In this document: piece by piece, positions 1 through 11,077 of the stretch
Layout of the letters: the number at the start of each line of letters is the position of its first letter
Numbering within the stretch: position 1 is the stretch's first letter
Source: Oreocharis arfaki
Taxonomy: Eukaryota; Chordata; Aves; Passeriformes; Paramythiidae
NCBI GenBank assembly: GCA_013398015.1
Contig: VZRR01009829.1
Coordinates: forward strand, 1-64,000
Length of the DNA stretch: 64,000 nucleotides
Direction: 5' to 3'
Made by a program: the position numbers and the translations under genes
The notes under the pieces: generated by a model
What the model was told of the DNA's origin: nothing
Seen by the model: only the letters and a program-made list of their open reading frames with translations
Database searches by the model: none

Positions 1-142
1 TAGATAAGAGCTGGATGGCTACACTGAAATGTTTAAATATTCTTGCAAATATTCAATCTTATGCTTGCCTATAGATGAGACTTCTTATTTTTATATATAC
101 ATGTTAATGTATTGCTATGGTATTTCAACTTCTGCTATCCAG

Positions 143-379
143 GCTGACAACAGGAAAAGATACAAGGAAGAAAATAATGATCACCTTGATGACTCCAGCG
201 CAGCAGAAATAGCCTGGCACAAGCACAAACAGCTCAATGAGTCCATTATTGTGGCACTGTTCCAAGGCCAGTTCAAATCCACCGTGCAGTGTCTGACGTG
301 TCACAAGAGGTCCCGGACCTTCGAGGCTTTCATGTATCTGTCACTACCACTTGCATCCTCTAGCAAATGTACTCTGCAG
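143..379 (+). CDS. USP8: USP8 exon with first finger Cys pair
   Basis: 79 codons, phase 0 at both ends. The acceptor is tctgctatccag and the donor CAG|GTATGG. It encodes ADNRKRYKEENND through a CLTCHKRS finger pair to LPLASSSKCTLQ. An open frame upstream from position 29 is intron read-through, because the acceptor is clear. Confidence 0.93.
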
Positions 380-1936
380 GTATGGGGAGCTAGAGAGAAA
401 CAGCTCCTGGAGTGGAAACATTCCTCTGGCACTCCATTCTGCTCCTGCTCCTGCTCACACCCCCCTGCTTCAAGGGGTTGGTCAATGTTCTGCCTAATTT
501 GCACTGACCTGAAACATGAACAGATCTGAATCTGCATTATTTTTTAATTCTTCTGAAGGTTAAAGAAATAGGTCATCCCTTAAACGTTTTAAGTTAGAAG
601 CAGGATGGAAATACTGAAGCTGCAATAGCAGCTTGTATATTATTTGTTTTGGTAGGTCACAATGTAAGTATTCTGTGGTTTTAAACAAAATACTGTGTAT
701 ATTTTGAAGGACACTAATTAACATCTGCAGTAAAATTTGCTTCTACACGTAGATTTAAGTCACTTTTCCTCATTTTTGTGAAATGTAGGATGCAGATAAC
801 TGATGCAGGTTAACAACCAAACAGGAAACAAACATTTTTTCCTATACTTCATAAACATCTGCCATTCATAATCTCTGTTTGTATTTGTTTTAGGAATGCC
901 TTAGGTTGTTCTCCAAAGAAGAAAAGCTCACTGATAACAACAGATTTTACTGTAGCCATTGCAAAACTCGAAGGGATTCTTCAAAAAAAATAGAAATTTG
1001 GAAATTACCACCTGTTCTTCTTGTGCACTTGAAACGGTAAGGAAATGATGATTGGTGAATATTAATTAGGATTAAATGATCAGACTTTGATGGAGGTGGG
1101 TTGTTCCAGGGCAGTAGCTGACCATTTTTACATAGAGAAATTTACAGATATAGTACCAGTTGTAATGTTGCAAGAATTTTATTTTCATCTGATGCTTCTT
1201 TTATAAAGCTGTAGTTCCCAAGGCACTTTTACAAGTGACCTTTTGTTATTCATGCTAAGAAACATATGGGCAAGCATTAACAAAACTGGGGGCTTTAGCT
1301 GAGATCACATCCTGGTCAAAACCAGGGAAAACAAACATGCTTAATACTCTTCAATAGCTCGTGAACAACCTGTAACTTTTAAACGATGCTTTTTAATTCT
1401 CTAGATTTTCATATGATGGGAGATGGAAACAAAAGCTTCAAACTTCTGTAGATTTTCCATTGGAAACTCTTGACCTGTCACAGTATGTTATTGGTCCAAA
1501 GACTTCCTTGAAGAGATACAATCTGTTCTCAGTATCGGTGAGTAACCCTGTCACATTTCAAAATGCAGCTGCACTTCATGCTAGGACTCAGGGTAGCCTG
1601 TGTGATTCAGTCAGGTTTCCAGGCTGCATTCTAGCTGCACACTGAGTCATGTTCTAGAAAGAATGATTGGCATCACATTCTAGATTATTCCCCTCACCAG
1701 GGGAGAAATGGCAGCTGCTGAGGCCACTAATTCTTGCCTTACGTTCACAGAATCATTACGGTGGGCTGGACGGGGGGCACTACACAGCCTACTGCAAAAA
1801 TGCTTCAAAACAGCGCTGGTTTAAGTTTGATGACCATGAAGTGTCTGAGATCTCGGCGTCCTCGGTGAAGTCCTCAGCTGCTTACATTCTCTTTTATACT
1901 TCCTATGAACAGCGAGCAGTGGATATGGCCACGTAA
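143..1936 (+). CDS. USP8: USP8, C-terminal part of catalytic domain (four exons; gene runs in from the left)
   Basis: USP8 removes ubiquitin from endosomal cargo and ESCRT-0 partners. The visible exons join 143-379, 894-1036, 1405-1537 and 1751-1936, giving 232 residues and a TAA stop with all junction phases consistent (0, 0, 2, 0). Two Cys pairs of the USP finger are seen (CLTCHK in the first exon, CSHCK in the second). The last exon carries the His box (GGLDGGHYTAYCK) and the acidic box (WFKFDDHEVSEI). The catalytic Cys box and the N-terminal MIT, rhodanese and 14-3-3 binding parts lie left of the window. Identity rests on my recognition of the USP8 family sequence and on the USP50/TRPM7 neighbourhood. 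Confidence 0.95.
894..1036 (+). CDS. USP8: USP8 exon with second finger Cys pair
   Basis: 143 nt, entering in phase 0 and leaving in phase 2. It encodes ECLRLFSKEEKLTDNNRFYC, then the finger pair CSHCK, and ends with PPVLLVHLKR. The paralogous USP50 exon at 5517-5659 has exactly the same length and phases. Confidence 0.94.
1405..1537 (+). CDS. USP8: USP8 palm/finger exon
   Basis: 133 nt, from FSYDGRWKQKLQ to KRYNLFSVS, followed by the donor TCG|GTGAGT. Reading past the donor gives a short artefactual tail, so the donor marks the end. The USP50 counterpart at 4309-4438 is one codon shorter. Confidence 0.94.
1751..1936 (+). CDS. USP8: USP8 terminal coding exon with catalytic His
   Basis: The acceptor is ttacgttcacag. 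The exon encodes NHYGGLDGGHYTAYCK, with the catalytic His in GGHYTAY, then WFKFDDHEVSEI with the third triad residue, and AAYILFYTSYEQRAVDMAT before TAA. This is the normal C-terminus of the family. Confidence 0.95.
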   Translation, partial: NHYGGLDGGHYTAYCKNASKQRWFKFDDHEVSEISASSVKSSAAYILFYTSYEQRAVDMAT

Positions 1937-2465
1937 AGGAACGCGGGTTAAGGAAACTGGTTTTCTTTCTTCAAGAGCAAAGTAGGCCTGGGAATGCATA
2001 TAAATATGCAAAACTACAGCAGACAGAGCGACGTGGAGGTGTGGGAGGGCTGCAGCAGGGTGTCTGCCAGCAGGGCTCGCTCGGGCCCCTAGCAGTGCTT
2101 AACAATCAGAGACTGGTGGGTAACGCTTGTGGTCATTCTGCCATCTGTGAAACCATTTACAAGCATACTTGCATTATTCTTTATTTAAAAAAGAACTATA
2201 TTTTTAGTCTGCTCCAAAATTAAATTCTAGCTTAGTCATCCGAAATCTATTAACAAGTAGTTTAAAATGTCTTAAAATCCCAAGGCATATCTTGGTTTAT
2301 TTTTTTCTTTCACTGTTAATGGCCTTTTCACATTTCTAACCTTAAGCTTGATTCTACTGTGAATACTCTAGAACGATGTAAACAGTTAGGAATGTAAGTG
2401 TACATATTGATTGCATACTTGCACATCAGAATTATGTATATAATAAAATGTTGTCCTTTTTGTGA
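1937..2465 (+). other. USP8: USP8 3' untranslated region
   Basis: AT-rich sequence after the stop, closed by AATAAA at 2442-2447 and followed by a T/G-rich stretch suited to a cleavage element. A second AATAAA at 2528-2533 could serve a longer transcript. The exact cleavage point is inferred. Confidence 0.7.
2442..2447 (+). terminator. USP8: USP8 polyadenylation signal
   Basis: A canonical AATAAA about 505 bases after the stop, with TTGTCCTTTTTGTG just downstream as a G/T-rich element. Confidence 0.7.
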
Positions 2466-3436
2466 GAATCTCTCAAACTCAGAGGATTGCGTTTATTTGC
2501 CAGCTCTAAGTAATTGCAACACTACTTAATAAAAAAGCAGAGCTGTATTATTTTTTCTGTTAGCTTTTGTCAATATTTGTGCACTTCAGAGTTATTCTAA
2601 ACAAACAAGATTTTCCTTCTTAATTTTTTAATATAAATTTTCATGTACACATGCATTAAAAACCTTAATGAAGAAATTATTTAAAAATATATCCTGTTAA
2701 ATGTACGTTTGGGTTCGGTTTGTCATTCTTAGCTTGTTATGTAATGAGCAGGACTGTACACAACAGTCTGAATCGTATTCACACAGTTTAAAGGTTCTCC
2801 AGATGAAAAAAAATAGTATTTTGCAGAGAGCTGATTAGTTAAAAAATTTCTTTTAGTTGCATCTTACATATTTTCCTGCTCTGGATTGAGGTTAGTTTTC
2901 CCTTTCTGATTAAGCTGGCATTCAAAAGTCTTGTATCGTACATTCTGAGCTTCTACCTGTCTGTGTCTGTCTTGCTGATGGAATTAAGACCAGTACTGAT
3001 TGTTTTCCAGAAGCTTACAAGCTGCAAACAAGTTTGAAGTGCTAGAGGAACAAAAATGACATCAGTAGAACAATGTCTTTTTCTTTCTTATATATAAATG
3101 GTCACTCCCATCCTCTGCTCTCTTCTGAAACACACAGTCCGGTCTGGTTGTGTGCTTTCACTTTGGTATCCTTCTCTTAGTTCCTGAAAGGCAGCTTAGA
3201 ACAACCTCCTGTACTTAACCAGCAGAAAAACAAGAACTTCCAGGTGAGTGCATCTGTGTGCTCCACATCTGTGTTCTTTTGAGGGGTGCAGGAGGGTTGT
3301 CGTGGAGAACAACCCTCGGACCTCATGCCCATGGAGCGGGCACACGTCCCTTCATGGCTCAGAGGCTGTAACTGTCCTTTCTAGGGATCACTTCCTGAAA
3401 GACCACAGCAGCTCAGCAGTAGTGCCCATGCTCTAG
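2466..3436. other. Convergent intergenic gap between USP8 and USP50
   Basis: About 970 bases between the two facing poly(A) signals. I see AT-rich non-coding sequence with short open frames only and no recognisable gene. The long forms of either 3' UTR may extend into it. Confidence 0.6.
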
Positions 3437-3442
3437 TTTATT
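3437..3442 (-). terminator. USP50: USP50 polyadenylation signal
   Basis: AATAAA on the minus strand (tttatt on plus), 84 bases past the USP50 TGA. It predicts a short 3' UTR of about 100 bases. Confidence 0.6.
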
Positions 3443-3525
3443 GATGAAACAGGAGGTGGTTAATGCTGCTGGTGAATTCTAGTTGCTGCCCTACTCAGTG
3501 TTGGTTGTCAAGGACTAACAAAGTC

Positions 3526-3690
3526 TCAGTAGCCTTGGGAGGTGTAGAAGAGGAGGTAAGCTGTGTCAGCCTGCACTTCAGAGTCTGGGATCTTGGTGAC
3601 CAGTGCATCATCAAAGCTGTACCAGTGTTTGGTGACTGAGTGCTTGCAGAAGGCCGTGTAGTGGCCATAATCCATATCTCCAGCGTGGTT
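3526..3690 (-). CDS. USP50: USP50 terminal coding exon with catalytic His
   Basis: The acceptor is gttggttacag. It encodes NHAGDMDYGHYTAFCKHSVT, then WYSFDDALVTKIPDSEV and TAYLLFYTSQGY before TGA. The catalytic His and the acidic triad residue are present. Confidence 0.93.
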   Translation of the reverse strand, partial: NHAGDMDYGHYTAFCKHSVTKHWYSFDDALVTKIPDSEVQADTAYLLFYTSQGY

Positions 3691-6600
3691 CTGTAACCAA
3701 CAACACAGTCTGTTAAAACCAGAGTCCTGTTCTGTCTCCTTACAGGCAAAGCTAGGAACTGGCACTCGTTTCATGTATGCACTTGGAAAAGATGGGAGAG
3801 AGGGTTCTAGCCCCTTTTGGCCTACAGCAGGGGATGTTGATTCAAATAAATTCTTTCAAACAGAGTAAATGGATGATGATTATGCTTATTTATTTTGCAG
3901 TTACATTTGCAACCCAACTGTTAGTCCTGATACAGGTCCCACTTGTAAGTGGGGCCTGTATCAGGTCCCCCTCCTGATAAGAGGGCCCCACTGGTTGTGA
4001 GCCATGTCCTCATTTAAAAACAGGATTCATGTGGGATCAGCCTGTGAGTTTATTCTGAGGAGGCATTATGAGCCAAGAGTGCATTCTTTTAAAATTGGGA
4101 TGGTGGGGAAGAAGGAGAGATGACTTCTCTCTCCTTTAGTTAGCACTCATCCAGTGCTGCTACTGGATTATTCTTTTGGCAGGTAAAAGAAAGCATACAA
4201 CAAAACATACATTAAAATATAAATCATACATGAAGTCCAAACCACACAGGCTTCATCTGCTCCATGAGGCAGAGCATTCCCAATAAAAGCAGGAAAGGCA
4301 AAGCTTACCACTACAGCACACAAGCTGTACTCTGCTTTGTTGCAAGACACTGTGGAGTAGGGAGAGAGATCCAGATCGCTGAACGGGTAGCAGACGGTGG
4401 TTGAGAGTTTCCTTCTGTGCTTGTCCTGCCAGGCAAACCTGAAATGAAATTTTGAACAATTTTAAATGACTCTGAACTTCTGTTTTCATTGTGGTGGTTG
4501 CTTAACTGACTTTCCTAGGAGGAGGGAAAACCAACAACTGACTACCCAGCATTTGAAAGAAAGATGTCTGTAGTGTATTCCAGTAAACTGACAGAAAATG
4601 CACTAAACCCACATGAGATGTCCAGCAAGAAAAGCAAAGCTCTTGCTTCCTCATCCTTCAGTCAAAGCCTGAAGTCAAATCTTTGCATCACTCTCTCTGT
4701 GTCTTGAACATTTTGGGCTGGACTGCAGTGCCATTGTCAGCTCTTCTCTCACACCAGACTCCATCCTTCCTCCCCTTGTAACTTTGAGTACATCACTGCA
4801 CATTTAAACATTTACAGTGTGGCCAAGAGCTGTGGCTGGGGACCAGATGTCCTTTGAGAATGTTGAGAGAAGCAGATATTGAATGGAAAATTACATAATA
4901 ACTTCAGATGACATAGTTCTGGGAAGCCAAATCATCCCAGAGTAGTTTTCTTTATAGGTGGAAAGTTAAGAAAAAATTCTTTAGAATAAATTCAGCATCT
5001 AGCTCTGTGTGGCTAGTGAAGTCTGCTAACTCAGGTGCTCCTTTGCTGATGCACCACTCTGTTTAAGCCTGATTTAGTAAAGGGATAAAAGCAGAGTGTC
5101 TCAGCTGCAGTAATGGCAAGCAAAACACTCTGTGTCAGTACTGCTCTTGGAACCCCAGCCACAAGCTCTCCCACTCGCCACAGGAACTGATTCACAGGCA
5201 TCATACAGGGACTGTAAGAGCCCCTGCACTGGGCTGTAGTCAGTCACTGCTTGGTGGAGTTTCTCTTCCCTCTGGAGAGCAGATCCCAGGTGGGCTGCAG
5301 TACACAGTAAGGCAGAACACCGTGCATGAGAATTCAGGAATGCATCTTGCATGTTTGACGCTCTATTTCTCTAAGTGCCCATTTAGCTTTCAGGTATCAA
5401 AAGTACTAAACCCACTTATTTGCAGTGATTTGTTTCCTTTCGGGCAAACAAGTGACTTTCTTTCATGGCTTACATTACCCAGGAAGTGGCTGTGTCCTAC
5501 CCCACTTAGACTATACCTCTTTAGGTGAAAAATAATGATCTGTGGTGCCTTGGTTATGGAGGCCTTCACTGTTGCATCCTGGTTGCCTCCACACCAGTAG
5601 CAGTGGATTTGGTTGTTCCGAGTCAGTGTGTCTGGCTGAAAAAAGCATTCCAGGCAGTCCTGTCAAAGGAAAAAAAAACAAACCACTTGATCAAACAGAT
5701 CTCCCTCCACCCCTGAAGGTGCTAAGCAAAGTAAGAGATGAATTTGCTGTAGGGAGAGGTCTCTTCAGAGCTCTCCTCCTAACTGAAGTGTGGTGCAGCA
5801 AGGCTGACATCACAAATACATTTGCAAGACAAGGCAGCCAACATTGGCTTCCTTTCTCCTCCCAAGGGGGGAAATACTTGGATGAGTGAAGAAAACCCTC
5901 ATGGCTGCTACTGAATGATCTTAATATCCCTCATCCCTTGGCAACTTGTGAGCATTGCTCCTGTAACCTTACCAGCCTCCATGGTTCTGAGACCAGTAAA
6001 GAAGCCCCACTTCCCTGAAGACCAGATCCAAGACTATCCATGAGTTCCCAGGAGACCAAAGTAACTAAACCCCTGCATCTTTCCAATAGCACCTGTTAGT
6101 CTAAGCCACTGCTCCCACATGAAGCAGGAAGCAGCAGGAAGGTGTTGGCTGTTGTACCTGCAGAGAGCACACTCTGGATGAAGGGATGGGCAGGGAGAGG
6201 ACGGTGAAGCTCTCGGGTCTGTCGGTGAGGGCTTTGCATTTCTGACACCTGATACCATAACTGAGCTGTCCCTCAAACAACTTTGTTATAATCGATGTGC
6301 CATTGCCACTCCTTGTGCTTGCTCCTGCACCAGAGCTGTGTCTTTCTTGGCTTGGCTATACAGAAGAAAAAAAATTAACAAAATGTAGATAAGCAACTGT
6401 TTGAGAAGTGCCTTCACTGGGTTTTCATAGCTGCTGCCCCCTGCCTGGGTAGGTTAGTAGTTAGTCTTGCCACAGAACTTGTCTCTAAAATGCTGTTACT
6501 TTACTTGATGTTTCATACATGCAGAGTAAGGCTGATTCCTTTCCTGAGAGAAATGCAACAAAAATACAACAATTCAGACATTTGACAGCATTAATTGCTT

Positions 6601-7741
6601 GAAAAGCTCTTCATGAGCAGCTCTGGAGGGGAGAAAGACATGGGGGCATGGCAGACATGAAGTTTTCAGGCAGAGGCGAAAGTGGAACAACGTTAAGTGT
6701 GGAAGGAGCAAGGAGAGGGAGAGGCTAGCACAGTGAAGCCTCATCATTTAGGTTGGGGCTGCAGTTTGATGGAGCATTAGACAAGCAAATTAATAATTGT
6801 GTGTACATGGGTATGAAACAAAGGTAGAAAAGGACAGTTATTAGTGGCCCCATCATGGAGTTTAGAAAAGAATGATAGAATTCCATGTACTAATTGCCTA
6901 AGTTATGAAATGCAGAGGAAAGAGCTACAGTTCCCAAAACACCACAGCTGGGCTCTTACCTCCTTGAAAGCCTCGTGGAGGTCATCCAGCACACAGATTA
7001 GAAATTCCTGAGCATCATGCTGAGTCCTCCTGCTAAAAGCTGGGTACCGCTTCCCAAAGACGGAATGAAAAGCCTCAGGGGAGACATAGTCAAACTCTCC
7101 AAGCCACATATCGGACATCAAACAGCCAAAGGCAGCTGCAGACTCCCCAATCTCCCTTGGAAAAAAGGGGAGAGTTTCAGGTGAAGTATGAAAAAATAGC
7201 GTCTGCCTTCAAATGGGAGCACAACACAGAAACGTAGAAAACAGATGCAGGCACAGTACAGCTCTGACAGCTGCCACTTGGCTTGAGGGACTCTGCAGAT
7301 CCCAGGAAGTGGTAGGAATCATCATCGAGACAGCAGTAATGGGTATTACCGTCAAAATGGCAAAAAAGTATCATGCAGCAGGGAAACAAGCCGGGCTCTC
7401 AGAGAAGGAAAGCAGCTGGTGGCCAATCTGATGGAACTGCCTGGGGGGAGCTGGCAGGTGCCTGCCTTGGACATCCCCGTGGCAACGTGTATCCTTTGGA
7501 AGGGAAATAGTGCCAAGCAGAAAGATCTCCGAACTGCAAACAAACCAACTCACTCGTGCAGGGCCGTGTCCCACCTTCCCGAGAGGAAATACTGCACGAG
7601 GGGGGTCAGGCTGCAGAGGCACTGCAGCACCGCGTTCATGTAGCACGTGTTCTCCAGGTTCTGCAGCCCCGTGAGCCCCGGGTGCTGGCTGCTCATGTCC
7701 TCCAGCTCTTCCTTGGGGGAATGCTTCCATTTCCATGCCAT
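3526..7741 (-). CDS. USP50: USP50, ubiquitin-specific protease paralogue of USP8
   Basis: Six exons on the minus strand: 7554-7741 (from the chosen ATG), 6960-7155, 6158-6355, 5517-5659, 4309-4438 and 3526-3690. All phases agree and the total is 339 codons plus TGA, about the length I recall for mammalian USP50. The protein is essentially one USP catalytic domain: Cys box NTCYMNAVLQCLC, QQ/DAQEF-type box RTQHDAQEFLICVLDDLHEA, finger pairs CQKC and CYWC, His box MDYGHYTAFCK and acidic box WYSFDDALV. Human USP50 is generally regarded as inactive or very weak; here the triad positions are all present, but the residue two before NTC is Glu instead of the usual Gly. The start is the first in-frame ATG of the Cys-box exon and is uncertain, because an upstream exon may exist. 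Confidence 0.88.
3927..3964. repeat. Near-perfect 18-bp inverted repeat (hairpin) in last USP50 intron
   Basis: Arms 3927-3944 and 3947-3964 pair at 17 of 18 positions around a two-base gap, starting with CTGATACAGG and ending with CCTGTATCAG. Origin and role are unknown. Confidence 0.75.
4309..4438 (-). CDS. USP50: USP50 palm/finger exon
   Basis: 130 nt. It encodes FAWQDKHRRKLSTTVCYPFS and DLDLSPYSTVSCNKAEYSLC, ending AVV before GTAAGC. The acceptor is tttcatttcag. The DLDLSPY stretch aligns with TLDLSQY of USP8. Confidence 0.92.
5517..5659 (-). CDS. USP50: USP50 exon with second finger Cys pair
   Basis: 143 nt, the same as its USP8 counterpart. It encodes DCLECFFQPDTLTRNNQIHC, then YWCGGNQDATVKAS and KAPQIIIFHLKR. 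The donor is AGAG|GTATAG. It contains no stop, but no long single ATG-initiated frame covers it, so it is visible only by splice-aware reading. Confidence 0.92.
6158..6355 (-). CDS. USP50: USP50 exon with first finger Cys pair
   Basis: 66 codons, phase 0 at both ends. A low-complexity linker rich in Ser, Gly and Ala (SSGAGASTRSGNG) leads to SIITKLFEGQLSYGIRCQKC and LSLPIPSSRVCSLQ, then CAG|GTACAA. It is the counterpart of the USP8 exon at 143-379. Confidence 0.9.
6960..7155 (-). CDS. USP50: USP50 exon, thumb/palm region
   Basis: 196 nt, completing the split Glu codon of the Cys-box exon and ending in phase 0 at AAGGAG|GTAAGA. It encodes EIGESAAAFGCLMSDMWLGE, FHSVFGKRYPAF and RTQHDAQEFLICVLDDLHEA. 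The DAQEF motif is the USP box 2. Confidence 0.92.
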
Positions 7742-7752
7742 CCTTCCACCTA
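7554..7752 (-). CDS. USP50: USP50 exon with Cys box and probable start
   Basis: The acceptor is tttctcatag and the donor CACGA|GTGAGT (phase 2). It encodes MAWKWKHSPKEELEDMSSQH, then GLTGLQNLENTCYMNAVLQC with the nucleophile Cys in NTCYMN. The ATG at 7741-7739 is the first in frame; a second ATG (MSSQH) is also possible. The KEELED stretch resembles the KEADGN stretch before the Cys box in human USP50. Confidence 0.85.
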
Positions 7753-10700
7753 CTATGAGAAAAATCCACAACAGTGCACATCTAAAATGCTATGGTTTCT
7801 TCTTTAAAAATTGCATTCACATTTGTTTTTGCCAGGTCAACAGTGGTGAAGACCCTTCATCTTCCACACTAAGCTCTTTCCCATAGGGTGAGATACATCA
7901 TTAAGAGGTATTATTTAAATAACTGAGGTTTTAGAGTTATTCCTAAAATTCCATTCAGTCCTTTACTCCATACACAATTACTCAAAAACTACAGTCACCT
8001 GTGAATAGCCATCTTAAGCATTTTGCCCTAGAGAGTGCATATTACATTATATTTCATTTCCTTGGGGGCACAGTACTTACCTATTTTCTAAAGCCATAGG
8101 TTGCAGTCCAGATGCTACTATAAACAGGTTGCTCTTTAGATTTTTGCTATAAAATGTTACTTAATTCATGTTAAGAAAATTTTAGTAGGTTTATTTTCTG
8201 GCTGCACCAGTCTGTCCTGGACCAAACTGTCCCCATCCCCAATCAGGCAGTCGAGAGGCTGAACACAGACCCTACACTACCCACATGTGCTCACTGATGT
8301 TGCTGCTCTCTTTTAGAGGCTGATGCTCTACTCTGAGGCAGGGCAGAGAACTCTAAACCCGCAGCAACCTGTGCAGAGCAAAGACGAGCAGTGCCCCGCG
8401 TGTTCCATCCCCTGTTCCATCCCGGCACCGCGGCTGCTCCTGCCCCAGGCCCCTTGTGATGTCACTTGGTTACGCTGGGCAGGGGAACACGCCTGGCCAG
8501 AGCTGCCTCCATCTCCTTCCATGGGCCAGCCAGAACAGAAAACCTCGGCAAGAGAGGGCCACCCACCCATTCCACTGAGCAGGGAGCTTCGGCCCAACAC
8601 CTTTATCCTAATACAATTTGCTCATACTTGCATTAGGATTTATCATCGCCATGCTCTGCTGGAAGGGCAGTGGTGACCAAGGGTGTTGACCATAAAAGGA
8701 TGGAGCTACCTCAAAACATCATATTGAATTAGGGTGTTCTGAAGATTTTCCTGGGGGGAAGAAAAAGAGGTATGGCAGACAAGTGGCTTTTAAAGAGGTG
8801 TGTTAGTGCAGTTCATCTTTAAATCCCATATGCCACTGAAGAGCAGCAGTTTTTCCCTGTTTCACAGGTAACTTGGGAAGTAACAAGTATCCATAGAAGA
8901 GGCCCATGAAACGATTTAAAAAAACCCCTAATCGTCTTACTTGTTGAACTTCAAGCAAAGGAAGTCTCCAGCACTCCTGGGACAGCTGTCACTGCTATGA
9001 ATCTCCCAGACTGAGATCTGGTTATCTGCAAACCGAGACACAAAAGCAACACCCTCCCCCACTGCCCCTGCTCAAAATCTGATCTTGTTTTGTAAATGGA
9101 ACTGGATATGTTCATTCCCACTTTTTCTGGAATCTGAATCGAGACTTGGACTTACTATTTTAATGTAACACAATACAAAAAACCACATCAGTGCTACCAG
9201 CTGCAAGCTCTGGGGCTGAGAATTAACTTCCCATTACTCTCACCACTAAGTGGATTACTTGCAAGGAAAAGTGTTAATTGTGAAAAGAAAGATTAAATCA
9301 TCAGAGCTTTTTTCAGAGGCACTGTTGCATGTTAAAAGATCCTATTTTTTTCCCAACTGATCTTTTAGGAACATTCAATATGAACTGTTACTGTGGAGTT
9401 TCCAGCTGTAGTCTTTCCCCCTCTCTGAATTCCTGCAGTGTTAAGAGTTATGGCATTAAGTGAGATGTAATCACAAAGAATTAAAGTGTAGGAAATCGCT
9501 GTTACAGGATTAAATACAAACCCCTCCTTTTCCAAATCAAAAGGCTGCTGAGCAGCAGCTAAAAAACAGCTCCCCAGGAGCTCTGTGTTTTGCCACAACA
9601 CATTTGGGATTGGTTTTCTCTGAAATGTTTCACCACCTAAATATTGCAAGAAAGCAGTCAACAATGCTGCCTTTGGTGGAATAATTAAAAGTCAAAATTA
9701 TGCAGCTTACTGATTTCCCTATATGAGAAATACTGTTTTAAATACCCTCCTAGTAGGAAAGTCACTGAAGCATTTCAGATTTTCACTAAGGAAATAATTA
9801 GAGAAGGTTTGAACTATATTCTTATATTTAAAAGCTAGGTTCTGAGAAGATATGCCAATACTTCAGCTTTTGGATATCAGAAGTTCCAGTGCTTCTACTT
9901 TCCTCCTCTTTGAAAATCTAAAGGAAATTTAAAAGCTAAAGGATCACAACCCCTCCCTATTTAGAGAGCATTTCGAGACTGATGAGGTTTCAGCAGAGCA
10001 GTGACATTTGATGTTCTCAAACAAACTGAATTTCATGGAACAATCTTCATGTTCCTACTGCCCAACATCCGCAGGATGTGGCACTGTGCAAACAGAGCCA
10101 GGCTACTTTTTTTCAAACCAGGTTGTTTTTTCCCTTTGCCACCACACTTTTCCAATGCCTTCCCTGAAGGATACTTGACATTTATAATTTTTTTCTGCAA
10201 GTATGGAGCAGATCTCTTCTGAAAGTTACACATTTCTCCCCCCCTCAGTTCAGACATACCCTTCTCATGTAATTCTAGCTGCAAGTCACACAGGGTAAGC
10301 TACTGCTCATGCCAGGGAGATGCACAGAAGTATGAATGGTGGTAACCACTCCAAGTCTTACAGGCATTTCCCAACCACATTTTCCCCTTTTGGTCTCAAA
10401 AAGCTTCATGCCTGAGTCACTGCAAGCCTGAGCAGAAGGAACACTCCCCATGGTCACTCACACCCATCACAAGGTGGTCACATCTGTTTATTTTGCTAAG
10501 AAATGATTCACAGGCAGAACCACTGAAGACCAATAACACGGCTGAAAATTACCTGTGTGTAGTTTTGTCAGGAAACAGGAAGTTTCCCAGCTTTCAGTCA
10601 CAGTTTTCTCAAAATGTCTTTCTCCTTTCTTACACTGAATTTAGTCACATTTTTGAAACATCAGAGGCATCCTCTAGAAATCTCTCTCCATTTGCAGAGC

Positions 10701-11077
10701 CAGTCACAGACTCAGTGCTGCTCTAACTTGGCATTAGAAAGGTGCAAGTACATCTCGAGTATCTGCCCATTCCCTCCCAGCAGCAGGAGGAGATACAGCC
10801 AGGCATTTAAGAAGCAGCTCCTAATTAAACACTGTGAAGAGCTATTTTTGACTCATTACCTCATTAATCCCCTCACGTGTGTTTGACAACTATGACAGTT
10901 TTCACTTTTTTACCTCCCTAGTTCCTGGTGTTGGCCAAAGTTGTGATACCTCAAAGGCAAACAACTGCCTTGATCCAGCAGGGCAAATCCTACTTTTCTG
11001 CATAAAGAGTTACTTAAGTTCACCAAAATAACCTTTCAGACTGAGACGGAGAGCAGAATTCTGTAAACAAGAATAAA
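7753..11077. other. Intergenic region between USP50 start and TRPM7 3' end
   Basis: Apart from the candidate exon at 8941-9025 I recognise no gene. The stretch around 8320-8600 is relatively GC-rich and could include USP50 promoter sequence, but no core promoter element is clear. Open frames here have no family resemblance. Confidence 0.5.
8941..9025 (-). other. Candidate 5' non-coding exon of USP50
   Basis: 85 bases flanked by a good minus-strand acceptor (tttgcag) and donor (AACAA|GTAAGA). One of its frames is open, but its phase does not fit the USP50 Cys-box exon, so as part of USP50 it could only be untranslated. No homology is recognised; it may be a chance pair of splice-like sites. 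Confidence 0.2.

Noticed and set aside
7371..7781. 136-codon minus-strand frame over the USP50 Cys-box exon
   Set aside because: It is a shifted frame of the real exon; the NTCYMN frame is the coding one.
8323..8676. 117-codon plus-strand frame in the USP50-TRPM7 interval
   Set aside because: No similarity to any family, no splice context, and moderately GC-rich DNA where chance frames are long.
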